Part shown: one piece after another, positions 26,510-37,740 of the stretch
Layout of the letters: every line of letters starts with the position of its first letter
How positions within the stretch are numbered: the stretch's first letter is position 1
Assembly: GCF_016808335.1 (NCBI RefSeq)
Contig: NC_053140.1
Location: 32,728,586-32,792,585 of the forward strand
Direction of reading: 5' to 3'
Origin: Panicum virgatum
Lineage: Eukaryota; Streptophyta; Magnoliopsida; Poales; Poaceae
Length of the DNA stretch: 64,000 nt
The notes under the pieces: generated by a model
What the model saw: only the letters and a program-made list of their open reading frames with translations
The model's database searches: none
Told to the model about the DNA's origin: nothing
Position numbers and translations under genes: made by a program

Positions 26510-27709
26510 GATATTATGTTTCTTTGGGCATGCATGTGAGCTTGGACTATATCATAGATATCAGATTTTGTTTGCTTTCCTACAGTGCGTCGCAATGATC
26601 TCTAATTCCCAGTCCATTTAATTAATTTTCATCAGAAAAAAGAAGTACTTTTGCATTGGGTGATCTGAAAGCCAGCACATATATATCATGAGTTTTATAA
26701 TTCACCATGCAGTCACTGATGCGTATAGCCAAGCTAATAAGGTCTTGAATTTGCTGCTAGTTCCCTCATTAAGTTGAGAAAAGATGATATTTAGTTTACT
26801 CATCTCCAACGACATGATAATGGGTCGTCCATTATATTTATGTCAAAGGTGACATGCACAACAAGAGTGCTAGCTTAACATGTTGCCGGCCGGATATATC
26901 CGTCTTTAGTATGCAGAGATGTTCAGATTGGCCAGAGGGGTTGGCTGGCTGGTCAAACTTTTGACAAGGTCGCCCTGCAGATATTTTAGCTAAGGCCATT
27001 GTAAGCATCACCAGAAAAACTAGCTAAATCCAACTCTCCGTTTTATCATTTATTAGCCATCCATTTATCCAGCCTTCACTCTCTCCATATCTCTATCTTA
27101 TCCAACAGACAGTCATTCTGGCTAGCTGTAGGCTTAAGAATATGTCTCAAGCTGCACCCATACGCATCCATATATTCATCACTTCCTTCCTGCCCACGTT
27201 CAATCAGCGATATTATTTGACTGCCTATTTTCAAACAGCATGTGCAATTAAGTAACCTTTGGGTTGCTTTTAGCGAGGCTGCTGACTCCTGCTTGACATG
27301 AACTCTCTATCCCATATTCTGCTAGTTTCCTCCATCGTCAGCAGGGTACACAAAATTACTCATCCCGACCAATAATACTCCAGTACCAATCATCATCGGG
27401 GTACAAACCGTCCACAACTCGTTGCTTATTCCTTCTCTTCCTTTTACAAAGCTAATAACTAAATCTCACTCCTCTCACTATAAAAAAGGATTTTAGAAGC
27501 TGATAAAAATACATTTTTAGGGACCCACGCCTTCAAATGCATTTGTAGAAAAATATCCCAAGTAACCGGCCACAACCACAAGCCCCTCTACTACTGAGAT
27601 ATAATTTTTCAAAAAAATATGCACACTTGCGTAAATCGTGGTTCAAGCCACTAACTTCAAACCTCATACTATACTTCTCTCCACCACACTATACAGTCAC
27701 TAGTGATAC
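26510..27709. other. Intergenic; no gene seen
   Basis: AT-rich DNA between the hAT MITE and the first nested LTR. No coding frame or repeat was recognised. Confidence 0.5.
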
Positions 27710-28280
27710 TGTCACACCCGATTTTATAAAGAAAATCGAATGCATCTCATATGTGCGCCAGGATCAAGTTTACACACATATGGTCGACGTCGAGTGAATG
27801 TATCATAAGACAATGCTCGAAAAGTAAAGGAATTATAGAGTAAAACGACATTATTACACTCCGAATGAAATATACTCAAAAGGTCTTAAATGTTTCACCG
27901 ACATCCTAACAGAAGTCCACAGCACGACTTCTCCCACAGGCTGCTGACTGGTGAACGTATGCCTAGAACTCCTCGAAGTCGTCGAAGTTCTCCACTTCAA
28001 AGTTTTCTTCTGAGCAGCAGTTTAAGCAAGAGTGAGTACACTTATGGTGGGTACTCAGCAAGTGGGGAAACATGCAAGGTTAAACAAGGTGGGCTAAAGG
28101 TTTTATGCGGTTAGCAATTTTAGTTGATTATATTTTATTAGCAAGCACCTATTTACTAAGTATAAGTTTATACCAACCCACTTAAGCATAAGCATAAAGG
28201 ATCCAACAACATAAACCAAAGAACCACGATTTAATTATTCTTCAAGATCAATTATCATGTGAGGGTCCAGACCGCTCTTA
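27710..28280 (-). mobile_element. Outer gypsy-type LTR, left part (U5 end)
   Basis: It begins TGTCACACCCGATTTT, which on the minus strand is the ...GGGTGTGACA end of a long LTR. The minus strand is the sense direction. It contains the last exon of the LTR-resident ORF (27963-28009). The last 108 bp (28173-28280) recur at 33139-33246. The join at 28280/28281 leads into truncated copia internal sequence. Confidence 0.6.
27963..28009 (-). CDS. Exon 3 of the LTR-resident small ORF (outer LTR)
   Basis: A minus-strand acceptor GCTGCTCAG at 28010 is followed by a 47-nt exon. It encodes an acidic tail, ENFEVENFDDFEEF, then TAG at 27963-27965. It takes one nucleotide from the previous exon (phase 1), matching exon 2 at 41251-41183. 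It is homologous in position and phase to exon 3 of the Tekay LTRs, which also contains NFE near its start. No known family. Confidence 0.5.
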
Positions 28281-29643
28281 AAATTTGCAATCAAAGCAAG
28301 TATAAAATTAGCAAGAATTGACAAATTTAACCACTTACACTCGCTTGGATGTTTACCACCATCTAATGACGGTTTGGCCTCCCCCTAAAACCATGATTCC
28401 CCCTTTGTTCCTCCCCTTATTTTCTACTCCTCTCTCATATGTTGACTTGATCCACTTGGCATTTCTCCCCCTTTGGAATATAATTTTTCTTCTTGGGAAC
28501 ATACCTTGCTTTGATCCATATTTCTCCCCTTTTGGAATCAAATCACCTAAAAAGTCTTGCACCTAAAAAGGTCTTGCAAAACAATATAGCTCAAGAGAAG
28601 GTTAGTAGCCTAGGGAGTTTGTTTCATGACCCATGATCCAATGGTATGATATCAATAAAGATACCAATTGAAAATTTCACTACAGTGAATCACAAAATCA
28701 CGAAACTAGTATGACATGACCTAAGCTTTCCATAAGTATGTGCACAAAATGATAATGTGAAAATCAAGTGCACAACTAGATGTTATAACTAGAAAGCTTA
28801 GATCATATCATGCACAGATGTAGCTCTAGAAATGATAAGAAATTGACAATGAAACCAATTGAATGAGTTTAGAACCTTGCATACCTCCGGGGGTTTCTTT
28901 GTTTACCTTGCATCTACAATTTGAAAGTGACTTGCAATAATTGAAGTCTTTAAAAGATGAGCACTTGGTACACCAAGGTTAAGCAAATGTATGAACACAT
29001 AGCCTATGAACTTAGATATGAGCATTTAAGTTCAATAGAGCATGGCTCAATATGCATGAAAGCACAATTTATCTAATCACTCTTATAGAGTTGTTTGTTC
29101 ACATTGATTGTGAAAAATATTCTCTTAGAGTGTTAACTCCATTGTGAAACTACAAAAGATAAACTTACAAACATGTTAGTCTCAAAATCACAAACCATAG
29201 GATGAACTCCCCCTAAATGTGTGTATTTAGTGTTTGAATCACCAAGCAAATGTATGCACATTGATTTTGGCACAATTGGGAAGTTTACCCTATAGCTTGT
29301 GTTCATGGTACATATATGAAATACATACCTCATGAGGTCCATGTACCATGAAGGGTAACCTTGTGTAGCTTTCTACACACTTATCAAACCATGTAGGTTG
29401 CTCATGGGTTAGAATCATGACACAAGCAACTCACCATATATAACACTAGGAGATGCAAAATATGCAAACATTCTATCAAAAGAAATAGAGCTACATGATG
29501 TTTGAATTGAATTCTAGCTACTATTATCTTATGGGGGACTTGGGCAACAAATGTCCAAGTTGTGAGCTTAGCTTGTTTTGACTTGAATCTTCACTTCAAC
29601 TTGTAAGCTAAGCCTCCAAATTCCCCGAAGCCATTTTTGGGCT
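28281..29643 (-). other. Non-coding internal region of the copia element
   Basis: No long open frame is present on either strand. Pyrimidine-rich ...TCCCCC blocks on plus (28380-28400, 28465-28475) read as purine tracts in the element's sense direction. Confidence 0.6.
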
Positions 29644-31428
29644 TCAAGTCTCCTTTGGAACCCACACTATATGAGGCCCCATCATATTGGTGATGATGTC
29701 CTTGGGCACCCAAATGGAGTGGTTCCAACTATTTTCCTTCTTCCCAATTTTGTGAGCAACCACCTTACCATTAGTCTTCTTTTTGATCACATAGGAGGTG
29801 ATATTGCTTTTATTCCTCCGGTTGGGCTTGGTGTAGATGAGAGAACTCTTGATTGTGAGCTTCTTCTTATTCTTCTCATCCGGAAGCTTCTTCCTTGGTT
29901 GAGGGCACTTGTTGGACTTGTGACCTTTTTTGTGGCACTTTGAGCAAGTCTCGGTGGACCCCTTCTCAAGGTTCTTCACCATGTCTTCACGGTTATCTTA
30001 AGAAGGTTAGACATTGCTCTCTATGCCTTTGCCCTTCAATCTATACAAGTCCTTTATGAGCCTTTCTACTTCTTGAGTGAGCTCATCATTTTCCTTGGCA
30101 ATGAGATCATTATATGATTCTACAACAACATTCTCATAGCATCTCTTATTGCAAGGGTTAGAGCAAGATTCATCAATTAAATCATTGCAAGAAGTTGAAA
30201 CATCTACCCTAGAGATTGGAATTGCACATGGGATAGTTTGCTTCATTTCCAAAGAGTCATTAGTATCATTAATGGTCTCAAATTTTAATTTGAGCTCTTC
30301 ATTCTCCTTGCTAAGCAATTTTAATTTGCACATCAATTCTTCAAAATTTGTAGCAAGAGAAGCATTTAGATTATTGAGAGAATTAAGATTTTTAATTTCC
30401 TTTGATTGTTTCTTAATGACTTTTTGGTGCTCATGAACTAAGTCAAGAAGTTCATCAATTGAAGGAGAGTCGGAGTCATCATCACTTACATCACTATCCA
30501 TACCTTTGGCCATAAAGCAAGTGTTGGATGATGATCCCATGCGGGTGGTGAATTTCTTGTTTGATTCATCACTTGAACGTGCACTTGATTCTTCACCACC
30601 GCTTACCCATTCACCAAATATGACATATGATTCATGCTTGGGCTTCTTCTCCTTCTTTTGCTTGTTCTTCTTGAACTTCTTCTCCACCTTCATGAGTTGA
30701 TGGTGAGGCCCATCTTTGAGGAAGACCATATACCCCATTGAATTGATTTCCTTCAAGCATTTGTTCATCTTCTTCACTTGGTTGTAGAGGTTGGGGTTCA
30801 TTGGCTCTTTTTCATCATTTGAGGAGTTTTTTGCATTCTCTTCTTCCTCAACACTTGAGCTACCTTTGATGGCCATCTTCTTCAATTTCTTGAATTGTTT
30901 GCATGCAAGTGCGCTATGTGTTGGTGAAGAAGATGGCGCCTTTGTCTTGATGTCATTGCGTAGCTCATGGGCGATCACCTTGTTGAGGACTTGATTTGGT
31001 GTCAACATGTTGAGCTCTTTCTCATATAGAATTGTGGTCACCAAATTATAGTCCGGCCTTCGGAGTGAGTGAAGGATCTTGCGAATGAGTTCCAAATCTT
31101 CAATTTGCTTCACACCTAGGGAATTAATCTCATTCACAAGAGTATTCAATCGTGAGTACATAGATTCGGCATTCTCATCATCAAGTTGCCTGAAACTATT
31201 AAGCTTATCAATGAGAATATGATATCTTTCATTGACAACATCCTCCGTGCCCTCATGATTCTCAATGATAGTCTTCCATAAATCTTTAGCATTTTCGCAA
31301 GAATAAACACGATTGAACACATTATCACTAAGAGAAGACAAGATTATGCATTTAGCGGTGACATCATGTTGCTTCTCTTGTTGACTATTATTTTTTACAC
31401 CTTCACTCACAACTCTCCAAACATTCAA
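29644..31428 (-). pseudogene. Ty1/copia Gag, interrupted by two TAA codons
   Basis: Sense reading starts in the UBN2/retrotransposon-gag domain (AKDLWKTIIENHEGTEDV, YHILIDKLNSFRQLDDENAE), then a Lys/Glu-rich linker, a long coiled coil (LLDLVHEHQKVIKKQSKEI) and a CCHC zinc knuckle CSKCHKKGHKSNKC (about 29950-29910). Gag packages element RNA into virus-like particles. TAA at 30007-30009 and 29998-30000 lie three codons apart in the same frame, just before the knuckle, and both fit glutamine codons. Without them the frame is open from about 31428 to 29644. The initiator may lie upstream near 31440-31460. Confidence 0.85.
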
Positions 31429-31630
31429 CCCCGTTGCTTGGAGATGGGCTTACATTAAATTCTTGCATCGTTGGAAGCCCGTGCCGTCGAACCGTGGAGT
31501 GGGTCTAAAAGGATCCATCCTTTCCCCCTAAGAACTAACTCACTAGGCGGTGAAGCCTAACGATCTAATGAGCCGGTGAACACAAATTTGCCAATGAAAT
31601 TGGCTTTCTTTGTGAGAGAAGTGAGTCCCG

Positions 31631-31642
31631 GCACTGATACCA
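31631..31642 (-). other. Primer-binding site of the copia element (initiator Met tRNA)
   Basis: The minus strand reads TGGTATCAGTGC, matching the usual TGGTATCAGAGC with one change, two bases inside the LTR end at 31645. Confidence 0.8.
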
Positions 31643-31644
31643 AT

Positions 31645-33138
31645 TGAAAGGATCGAGGCCCAAGAAGGGGAGTTGAATTGAGACTTTTTCAAATTTCTAG
31701 AGAGTCTTTAACCTAGACTAGTATTGCCCAATCTACAAATTTGAAACCTAATGACTAGTGCACACTAGCAAAGGGTCTTTAGGTAGGAGAGCATACTAAC
31801 ATGATCATCTTTCCCAGGAAGAACCACACTAGCAAGAACAAGTCCTAGTCAAGAGATCAAACTATCATGCCATTGTCCTAGTCAAACAAACAAGCAAAGA
31901 AGAGCAAGATCACAATAAAGGAAATTTAATGCTTGAATGTATATGCGAAGGACACGAGATAACCGGATTTTTTTTCGTGGTATCGAGGAGTTGACGCTCC
32001 CCCCTAATCCACGTTGGAGCACCCACACAAGGGTATCGCTCTTTTGCTTCACCAAGGAGCAAGTGATCACTAAGAATGCTCCTTCTCCATCTCCGGAACA
32101 GCGAGCTTCACACTGTGTACAAGCTTCTTGTCTTGGGGCCCCCACAAACTCCAAGAGCTCACCAAGAACCTCCCGATCACCAAGACTGTCTAGGTGCCAT
32201 CAAACACTAAGAGTAACAAGCTCCTAAGCCTTCACTTAACATATACTCAGTTGGCCCTAGCTTAAGCACACTTGCTACACTTGCAAAGGTTGAATTCTTC
32301 AAGTGTTGAACACTATCAAGCTCTAGATCATCACTCTTTTGCTCAATGCACTCTCTCTTCTTCTCAAGGGTGGCCTTAGGTATTCAATGCGTCAAAGGCA
32401 GCTTAAATGAGTCAGGGGGTGCCCTTATATAGAGTGGAGAGGGTCACATAGCCGTTGGAAGTCCACTGTAGAAAAATCGTGACCATCGGAAGAACCGACG
32501 GGTTAGAAAGTGAAGGCGTCGGTTCCACCGGTCTCTCTGTGTCCAAATAGTAGCCATTGGGGGTTCTGACTCAGTATCAAGGCTTGCGTCATTGCACCGG
32601 TGCATGCTCCGAAGTGTCATTGGTTCAACCGGTGCTGAAGAGGTTCATTGATCCACTCAAACAAGCTCTCTGGAACATAGTACATCCCATGCACCGATGG
32701 TAGTTTCTGAAGTATCGGTTCAACCGGTGCTGAAGGAGAATCACAGTCACCCAAACATGCTCTCTGGAATAAAGTATGTCCATTGCACCGGTACTTATCT
32801 TTTTGACCATCGGTTCAACCGGTGCTATAGAGATTGTTGACTTGATTTCTGATTGCATCCAGAGAAGATAGACCGACGGGGCGTCAGTCCTTCCGCGAAG
32901 CATCGGATGCACCGATGAAAGGGTCATCGGTTCTTTCGGTGCTACTGATTTCTGTAGAACTCGTCCAATTCAGCGTTTCTTTGAGTTCTTTCTTTGTGTT
33001 TTGTTTTGTATGGCCTTTTTAATTCATCCCTGGGATCTAGAAATGTTTACTTAACAAAACCATTAGTCCCATTGATTGCGTTGTCATACGATCACCAAAA
33101 TCACTCGAAATGGCATAAATGGTTCCATGTTCGTTACA
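31645..33138 (-). repeat. 5' LTR of the copia element
   Basis: On plus it begins TGAAAGGATCG and ends ...TTCGTTACA, so on minus it is TGTAACGAA...TTTCA. It is 1,494 bp long. A TATA box (CTATATAAG, minus, near 32427-32435) marks the U3 promoter. No second copy is in the window. Confidence 0.75.
32622..32905 (-). repeat. Exact 95-bp-period repeats in copia LTR U3
   Basis: The GGTTCAACCGGTGCT motif starts at 32622, 32717 and 32812, exactly 95 bp apart, each within a diverged unit that also contains CTCTCTGGAA. The repeats lie just upstream of the TATA box in sense orientation, like promoter enhancer arrays. Confidence 0.8.
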
Positions 33139-33906
33139 CCAACCCACTTAAGCATAAGCATAAAGGATCCAACAACATAAACCAAAGAACAACGATTTAA
33201 TTATTCTTCAAGTTCAATTATCATGTGAGGGTCCAGGACGCTCTTAACTGTGAGCACGACTGATATATCAGTTTTCACTCTGCAGAGGTTGTACACTTTC
33301 ACCACAAGTCACGTAAAAGTTTCAAAGAACTTTGAACCCAACCATGTTGTGCGGTCCAGGCACAATACCACACTTCCTTAGGTGTGGTTGCATAGGGACG
33401 CTACGAGGCATTTACAAAGATTCCCTAATAAGAAGTAGTCCGCTAAGGTTTCCGGAGCAGTAGCAGAGCATAAGCCTCCCTAATGGGCATAGTATCTTAG
33501 CAAAACCCACTTCCCAAGAGGACCGGGTTATACCCCGTCAACCGCCGCCCCTCTTGCCGTTTCGGTAAGACTGCTTCAAACTAGAGTCTCTAATTAATTA
33601 GCAAAGACCAGAGCCATATAGTTCTTGTGGTTGCACTGTTTTCCCGGGTGGTTCTCCATGTTCAAATTAAATAAGTGATCTTGTACCCTTAACCATGATA
33701 AAACCATATTTAACATTTTCCATGATTGTACCAACCAACCCAAGGTAAAGCAACTAAGCAAAGCTACCCAACAAGAAATTTAAACCCGGTGTTTCAAGGT
33801 GTAGGTACAAAGACTAGGTGTTTCCGTCAAATTTATGCATAAACAGTAACGTAAAGGTGAATTAACATGCTATTATTGGGACAAAACAGAATATGCAGAG
33901 GGAGAA
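33139..33906 (-). mobile_element. Outer gypsy-type LTR, middle part
   Basis: Continues the outer LTR between the copia and gypsy insertions. Its first 108 bp duplicate 28173-28280 with four mismatches. The sequence is non-coding and corresponds to intron 2 of the LTR-resident ORF. Confidence 0.55.
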
Positions 33907-35336
33907 TGTTGGTACTTTGTAACGTCATGAATAAAATCTGCAAGCGCACGGATACCGCTGTAGCTTTCACCCAAGAGTATTCCAGGGTATCGTATCCACA
34001 GGGAAATGTGAGTACACTACCTACGGGTTCAGACAGTCTAAGGACACACACTGGCGTAGGAGGATAGGAAAGAGAGGACTTTCTAAGATATAGAATCTAT
34101 GTTTAGAAGAAGAGATCACGTCGTCGTTATACTTCGAGCTACTAGTTTCGACCGGCTTATACAACCCGATAGCTCCAGTAATAGTGCTCTATCCAACATC
34201 CGAACGTGGAGGATTACTAGGGCTCGAATAGGGTTGTTACCACCTGCTGGCTACCTCTACAAACCGTGGGACTATCGGACAACTGAGTGGTATAGTCCAG
34301 CCTAGACACCACGTCTACGCCTTTCCCTACTAACTCTAGAGGCGATCAGGGTTATCCTTTTTTATCCGGAGACCACTCTAGAATCAATTGCTACTTGCTA
34401 GCATACACATCAACTAATATAAGGCAGAAATGATAACTTGCGATCTAAACTCTAATTCTAAATAAACAAAGAAAGTCTCGAACACTTACAACCGAATAAG
34501 CATCCATCAAGGTACAAGCAGAGAAGATCGCCGACAAGCCCGGCACTTCCCCTGACTCCTCCTCACTCCCGTGTAGAGGTACAAATTGAAGAAGAGCGCT
34601 ATTGCCAGCACCCCTCCTGAGTACCTCTACTCCTAACTCCCTAAGACTACTCTACACCTCAAGTGAGGACACAAGAGAAGAGTGGAATGTGTTGTGTGGG
34701 GTGTGTGTTGTGTGTCTTCATTTGAGCCCCCTCCCCTCATATATATAGGGGGGAGCCACCAGCCATTCGCCCGAGAACCGACCCAAACCGCCATGGAGGA
34801 CCAATAGCACCTCGCCATGTGTCATCTGAGAGGCGGTGGGGCCCATGGGCCGCCACCACTGGGTCGGGCGACCTGGAGGTCGGCCGACCGTGGGCTAGGT
34901 CTATTTGGCCTGGTCTTCGGTCAGGTGGCTGCTAGGTGAGCCCCCATGTCATGTATATGGGTAAGGGCTTGTCTTAAGTCGGTTTGGTAGCTCTGGTGGG
35001 CCCTTGGATCCTCGTGAACGCGTCTGATTCGTCGAGAAGGTGTTGCCTCGGATCGATGATGTGTTGCCTTGCTTATGGGCTGCGTCTCTCTTTCATGTGC
35101 AGCTGCCAAGTGGGTACTTTTGGCCTTTGGGCTTGCTTGTGCTTGGCCCAGGAATTTTTGCCTTGGATAATATGCTTGTTACATGCAGTTTTGGCCCAAA
35201 TTCACCTGCACACATTCTCAGACCAGCATCTGTGAAATTCATCAAATAATCATCCTATGCTAACATTTATTCCTTCAAATGCTCGACTTTTGCACGATAG
35301 TTGATGGTTAAAATGGGTCGTTAGTGACCGTCAACA
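33907..35336 (-). repeat. 3' LTR of the non-autonomous gypsy element
   Basis: 1,430 bp, paired with 39767-41167. A TATATATA promoter motif (minus) lies at 34739-34748, preceded by a purine/pyrimidine-rich stretch. Confidence 0.93.
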
Positions 35337-35348
35337 AGATCCCCCACA
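35337..35348 (-). other. Polypurine tract of the gypsy element
   Basis: The minus strand reads GTGTGGGGGATCT immediately before the 3' LTR, the site priming plus-strand DNA synthesis. Confidence 0.8.
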
Positions 35349-37740
35349 CTTAGTTCTTTGCTCGTCCTCGAGTAAAGGAAAGAACTAAGGCGGACCCTAA
35401 CTTCATATGATATGGCACCTACATACAAATTATTCTAAGCCTTACCTTTGCCTGTGAATTTTGATGTGTCTACCATAAAGGTTTAGGAAGTTGAAGAGTG
35501 GAACGGTATTGACTTCAGTTTCCTCCACTTTCCTGCTATATGACTGGAGTTTTGGAAATATTTTTGCAAAGACCAACCATAGCTTTACTTCTCCATAGAA
35601 TCTCTCATGTCTCTCACTGTGTATATATCCTCACCAAGGCATTGCCTCTTTTCACCCTACTTCTAAGGATAGCATATGTGGAGCTCATGGTAGGGAAATG
35701 GAAGCATGCACTTGTGTCACATGTATTGCAAAATCAAACAACGGATCCGTGGAGATGACAAATCACACAAGCTGATCAAAATCGTGCACATATGTGGAAG
35801 GTGAATGGTGGAAATGGAATGAAACACTCCTTTTATGAATCTCTCTCTCTCCTTTATTCGGATAACATTAGGGCACGGCTATACTATTGTATATATCTTT
35901 TTTTCTTAGACCTTGATGTGTCCATTTTTTCTTCTTTTTTTTGGGTCATGCTTCTTGGGCATGCCATCTTTCTCTTTTTTTTTGTTCTCTTTTTTTTTAG
36001 ATAGCCCATGCCTCATTTGAAGGATACTAGAGAGAGAGGTCATTAAACATGGAGTTTTATTTTGTGGGTGGATGGAATGGCATAGCTGACTTCCAGTGTA
36101 AAAGTTGAGCTGGTGGAGTGCACAAGATCGATCAAACAAGTATGAAAGGACATCTCACTAGGGTCACAAAGTTGAAGAAGCTCATTGTAACAACAAGGCA
36201 CATATGTGTAAAGATTTGTATCACGAAGGTCAACATATGGCTTTGGTAGGACAAACACGTGGAGTTGTAAAGCTATGGAGGTTTTCTTTTTGATAAAAAT
36301 TTCCCAGACACATAAGCAGATAAAGCAAGGATTCTTCCGTCAAACCATATCTCACTAGTCAACAACTTAACAATTATGGGTTCCCTAAGATACGATTCAC
36401 AAGCTCAGATTTAGCAAAGAATAAAAGGTATGCAAGCCAATCATAGAGAAGCACAGAACCAGAGGATACCTTTTGAGTTTAATTTTAATGATTAAGCAAG
36501 ATTTCATTTAAACTCATAGGTTAGGGAGAGCGAGGTTTAGAGTGTGCAAACCGTCGCGATGAAGAACGAATGGTGGTAGCACCAGTTCGTCTTGGCCTTT
36601 TGCATACTGGTTCGTTCAGTGTTGTGCACGTGTTGTGGGAGATCTCGAGTGTATATGCATGAGAGTTCCGAGAGATCTCCACCACACTTGTTCTTGTACC
36701 TGGTGCTTATTCAAAAACAAAAATATGTAAACAAACTAATAGCTCTACTGATTTTAAGAACCAGGGAGCACCTAAAATTTATTGAAACTAAAATTTAATC
36801 TCACCATGATACTTACTCAAGCAAGGCTGAATCGAGGTTGCATCAGCATGAGTATGCCATGCAATATTCATCCAAAACCTTGTCTTACCTTTCCATTTGA
36901 ATTTAGCTCAATGACTCACCCAATTGGATTTGATTTTTCTGCAGGGGTTAGTCCACATATGCAACCAACATCTATACAAGGTATTAACTCTAGAACATCA
37001 ATCAATCTTGACACAAGGTCTAGTTTGACTGAAGAGGACATTTTAACCCAAACACCATGCTTGATTTAAAACGCCTATGAATGTGTTGTGCACCACACAC
37101 ATTCAAACCAAAGCATACAAGGATAGATAAAGGGAGCATGGAAGCATGATTGAGCATTATTCGAAGAGAGATAGGTATGAGTTTGTACCTGGTGATCCTC
37201 GGGCGACCTCCCGGCAGGGCTTTATTTAATGTCAAAAGCATGACATTGAGAGTACTTACCACGGCGTTTTTGTTGATGGAGTCAATATTGTCACCATGGC
37301 AATCCCTCTCTCTTTTTTTCATCATTTTTTTATAGAGCAAGATACGAGGACATACACCAATTCCAAGACAAGATATGAATTAAGAAAAGAACTTACTTCG
37401 GGATACTCACATACCTCCCCCACACTTGGAGTTTGCAAAACTTCAAGGGTATGGAGTTCAAGTCTCCTTCTGTAGTTGTTCTTTCATCAAAGCATATCGA
37501 GGTGTTGTAGTCGGTGTAGCTCACATGTTCGTAAGTGTTGCTAGTCCATCATTCTTCTTGATCTTCCCCTGGAAAGGTTAGCGACCAAAAATACCCGAAG
37601 GAAAACTATATCCTAGAACATACTCTTACTTTTTATTGAAAGGGAAATAAATAAGTAAATAAATAAATGATAGTCCGGGCTATCTCCCGGTAGTGCTTTG
37701 TTTCTGGTCATAAGCTCGACCATGATAACCTTTGCAGCCA
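35349..37740 (-). other. Non-coding internal region of the gypsy element
   Basis: Where polymerase and integrase would normally be coded there are only short frames and T-rich tracts (35900-36000). Nothing recognisable is left, so this is the replaced or deleted pol region. Confidence 0.6.

Larger units (their letters stand above)
28281..33138 (-). mobile_element. Gag-only Ty1/copia retrotransposon, 3' LTR missing
   Basis: On the minus strand, the order is a 5' LTR (33138-31645), a methionine-tRNA-type primer site, gag (31428-29644) and about 1.4 kb of non-coding internal DNA ending abruptly at 28281. No protease, integrase or reverse transcriptase is present, and the 3' LTR is lost. Gag-only elements with terminal repeats (TR-GAG type) depend on enzymes from autonomous relatives. 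The sense-strand GGGGGAG-rich stretch near 28353-28450 is typical of the 3' internal region of large grass copia elements. Confidence 0.8.

Noticed and set aside
28173..28280. The 108-bp repeat as a target-site duplication of the copia element
   Set aside because: Copia duplications are about 5 bp, and one side borders truncated internal sequence, not an LTR.
30007..30009. Stop-codon readthrough as a programmed mechanism in copia gag
   Set aside because: Two TAA codons three codons apart, with similar stops in unrelated elements here, fit decay better than programmed readthrough.
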